Assembly: GCF_014207235.1 (NCBI RefSeq)
Contig: NZ_JACHDA010000007.1
Coordinates: forward strand, 62,001 to 126,000
DNA length: 64,000 nucleotides
Reading direction: 5' to 3'
Origin: Sphingopyxis sp. JAI128
GTDB lineage: Bacteria; Pseudomonadota; Alphaproteobacteria; Sphingomonadales; Sphingomonadaceae
The position numbers were made by a program, and so were the translations under genes. Below the pieces are notes generated by a model that saw nothing but the letters and a program-made list of their open reading frames with translations, had not been told where the DNA came from and searched no databases. Within the stretch, counting starts at the first letter, position 1. Every line of letters begins with the position of its first letter. Positions 63,196 to 64,000 of this stretch are shown piece by piece.

Positions 63196-64000
63196 ATGCG
63201 GAAAGCGCGTTACGGAATTTATGCGGCATTGCTGGCGCTGCCGCTTGCGGGCTGCGGCGTGTTCAAGGGCGATGGTGGACCCAAGACGCCGACCATCGGC
63301 GATCGCGTGTCGATCCTGTCCAATGACAACAGCATCAAGGTCGATGCGGCGACCGCCGGCATCGCGGTCGTCCTGCCCGAACCGGAGGTCAATGCCGCCT
63401 GGTCACAATCGGGCGGCAACGCATCGAAATCGATGGGCCATCCGGCGCTGGGCGCGACGCGCAGCCAGCTGTGGCAAGCGAGCATCGCGGGCAGCACCAA
63501 TAAGCAACGGCTCGCGGCTTCGCCTGTCGTTGCCGACAATCGCCTGTTCGCGGTGGACACCGATGCGGTCGTGTCGGCCTTTTCCGCCGACACCGGGGCG
63601 CAGCTGTGGCGGACGCCGATCGGCAGCACCGGGAAGGATTACAAGGATTCGCTGTTCGGCGGCGGCGCCGGGGTCGACGGATCGGTCGTCTATGCAACGA
63701 GCGGCGCGGGCGATGTCGCGGCGCTGAACGTCGCCGACGGGTCGGTGATCTGGAAGGTCAAGCCGGCAGGCCCGCTCCGCGGCGCGCCGACGATTGCCTT
63801 TGGCGGCGTCTATGTGATCAGCCAGGACAACCAGATTTTTGCGCTCAACGCCACCAATGGCGCGGTGCTGTGGCAGGCGACGGCGTCGCTGGAACCCGGC
63901 AGCGTGTTCGGCGCCGCGTCCCCCGCCGCGGGCCAGGGAACGATCGTCGCCGGTTTCTCGTCGGGCGAGGTTCAGGCCTATCGTTACGAAAACGGCCGCG
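63196..64000 (+). CDS. bamB: Outer-membrane assembly factor BamB, 3' end outside window
   Basis: Partial gene: about 268 residues are visible. It has a lipoprotein signal MRKARYGIYAALLALPLAGC (Cys20) and then the PQQ-like beta-propeller of BamB: repeated blades such as VVADNRLFAVDTDAVVSAFS, GGGAGVDGSVVYATSGAGDV and GAVLWQATASLEPGS. It helps insert outer-membrane barrel proteins with BamA. It is one base after the YfgM-like gene. The gene continues beyond the right edge. Confidence 0.92.
   Translation, partial: MRKARYGIYAALLALPLAGCGVFKGDGGPKTPTIGDRVSILSNDNSIKVDAATAGIAVVLPEPEVNAAWSQSGGNASKSMGHPALGATRSQLWQASIAGSTNKQRLAASPVVADNRLFAVDTDAVVSAFSADTGAQLWRTPIGSTGKDYKDSLFGGGAGVDGSVVYATSGAGDVAALNVADGSVIWKVKPAGPLRGAPTIAFGGVYVISQDNQIFALNATNGAVLWQATASLEPGSVFGAASPAAGQGTIVAGFSSGEVQAYRYENGR

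Overview
The window is about 64 kb of high-GC (roughly two-thirds G+C) chromosome from an alphaproteobacterium, almost certainly a sphingomonad of the Sphingopyxis/Sphingomonas type. This rests on gene content and protein style: mdh-sucD-sucA-sucB-lpd in one run, N-terminally extended ribosomal proteins L13 and S9, an exosortase A-associated ligase and glycosyltransferase pair, and short interspersed palindromes of the GTCA...GATCCGGGG kind. No rRNA, tRNA, CRISPR, insertion sequence or prophage module was seen. Almost the whole window is dense chromosomal coding sequence, with many 1-8 nt start/stop overlaps.

Layout. 1-1.4 kb: a flavin-binding PNPOx-like protein (cut by the window edge) and a VOC protein, divergent from soxR, with a good SoxR box between them. 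1.4-1.9 kb: nested short repeats. 1.9-4.5 kb: monooxygenase, AhpD-like protein, thiolase and MaoC hydratase on the minus strand. 4.5-6.8 kb: MscS channel and topoisomerase IB. 6.9-10.8 kb: exosortase A-associated O-glycosylation ligase (with a 54-residue membrane ORF in front) and, divergently, the matching glycosyltransferase. 10.8-12.2 kb: two small genes divergent from an S24-type repressor, with repeated TAGGA-N4-TCCTA operators. 12.3-14.9 kb: lipoprotein, a soluble CBS-MCP fusion and aquaporin. 14.9-19.8 kb: galU, a YfiBNR cyclic-di-GMP module, msrA and an M48 peptidase. 19.9-22.9 kb: ctaA, an exported protein, rplM-rpsI. 23.4-27.3 kb: phosphotransferase with a CrtC/AttH-like partner, metallophosphoesterase and lipid kinase.

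27.3-34.8 kb holds two convergent, tightly overlapping operons: hydrolase plus two nucleotidyltransferases on the plus strand; flippase, HAD-IB phosphatase, CDP-glycerol-transferase-like protein, CDP-alcohol phosphotransferase with an extra N-terminal domain, and HIT protein on the minus strand. Together they look like a pathway that activates a polyol or sugar phosphate with a nucleotide, transfers it, removes a phosphate and exports the product. This is the most interesting candidate for an undescribed system in the window; its product is unknown.

34.9-39.3 kb: sdhB without sdhCDA, MBL hydrolase, thioesterase, zapE and a convergent polysaccharide deacetylase overlapping zapE by 48 nt. 39.7-47.4 kb: the TCA-cycle run, with an odd low-GC membrane microprotein between mdh and sucD and no sucC. 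47.5-53.7 kb: M20 amidohydrolase, TRIC channel, MpaB-type oxygenase, alpha/beta hydrolase, sppA. 53.8-58.2 kb: NAD-dependent epimerase-like protein, proB, a repeat region, MipA/OmpV and obgE. 58.3-64 kb: TetR with divergent metal-dependent hydrolase, an XRE regulator with two tandem paralogous membrane proteins, panB, a TPR protein and bamB (cut by the right edge).

All assignments are from reading the translated sequence; no database search was run. Start codons were chosen from overlap, Shine-Dalgarno sequence and family length, and doubtful ones are flagged.
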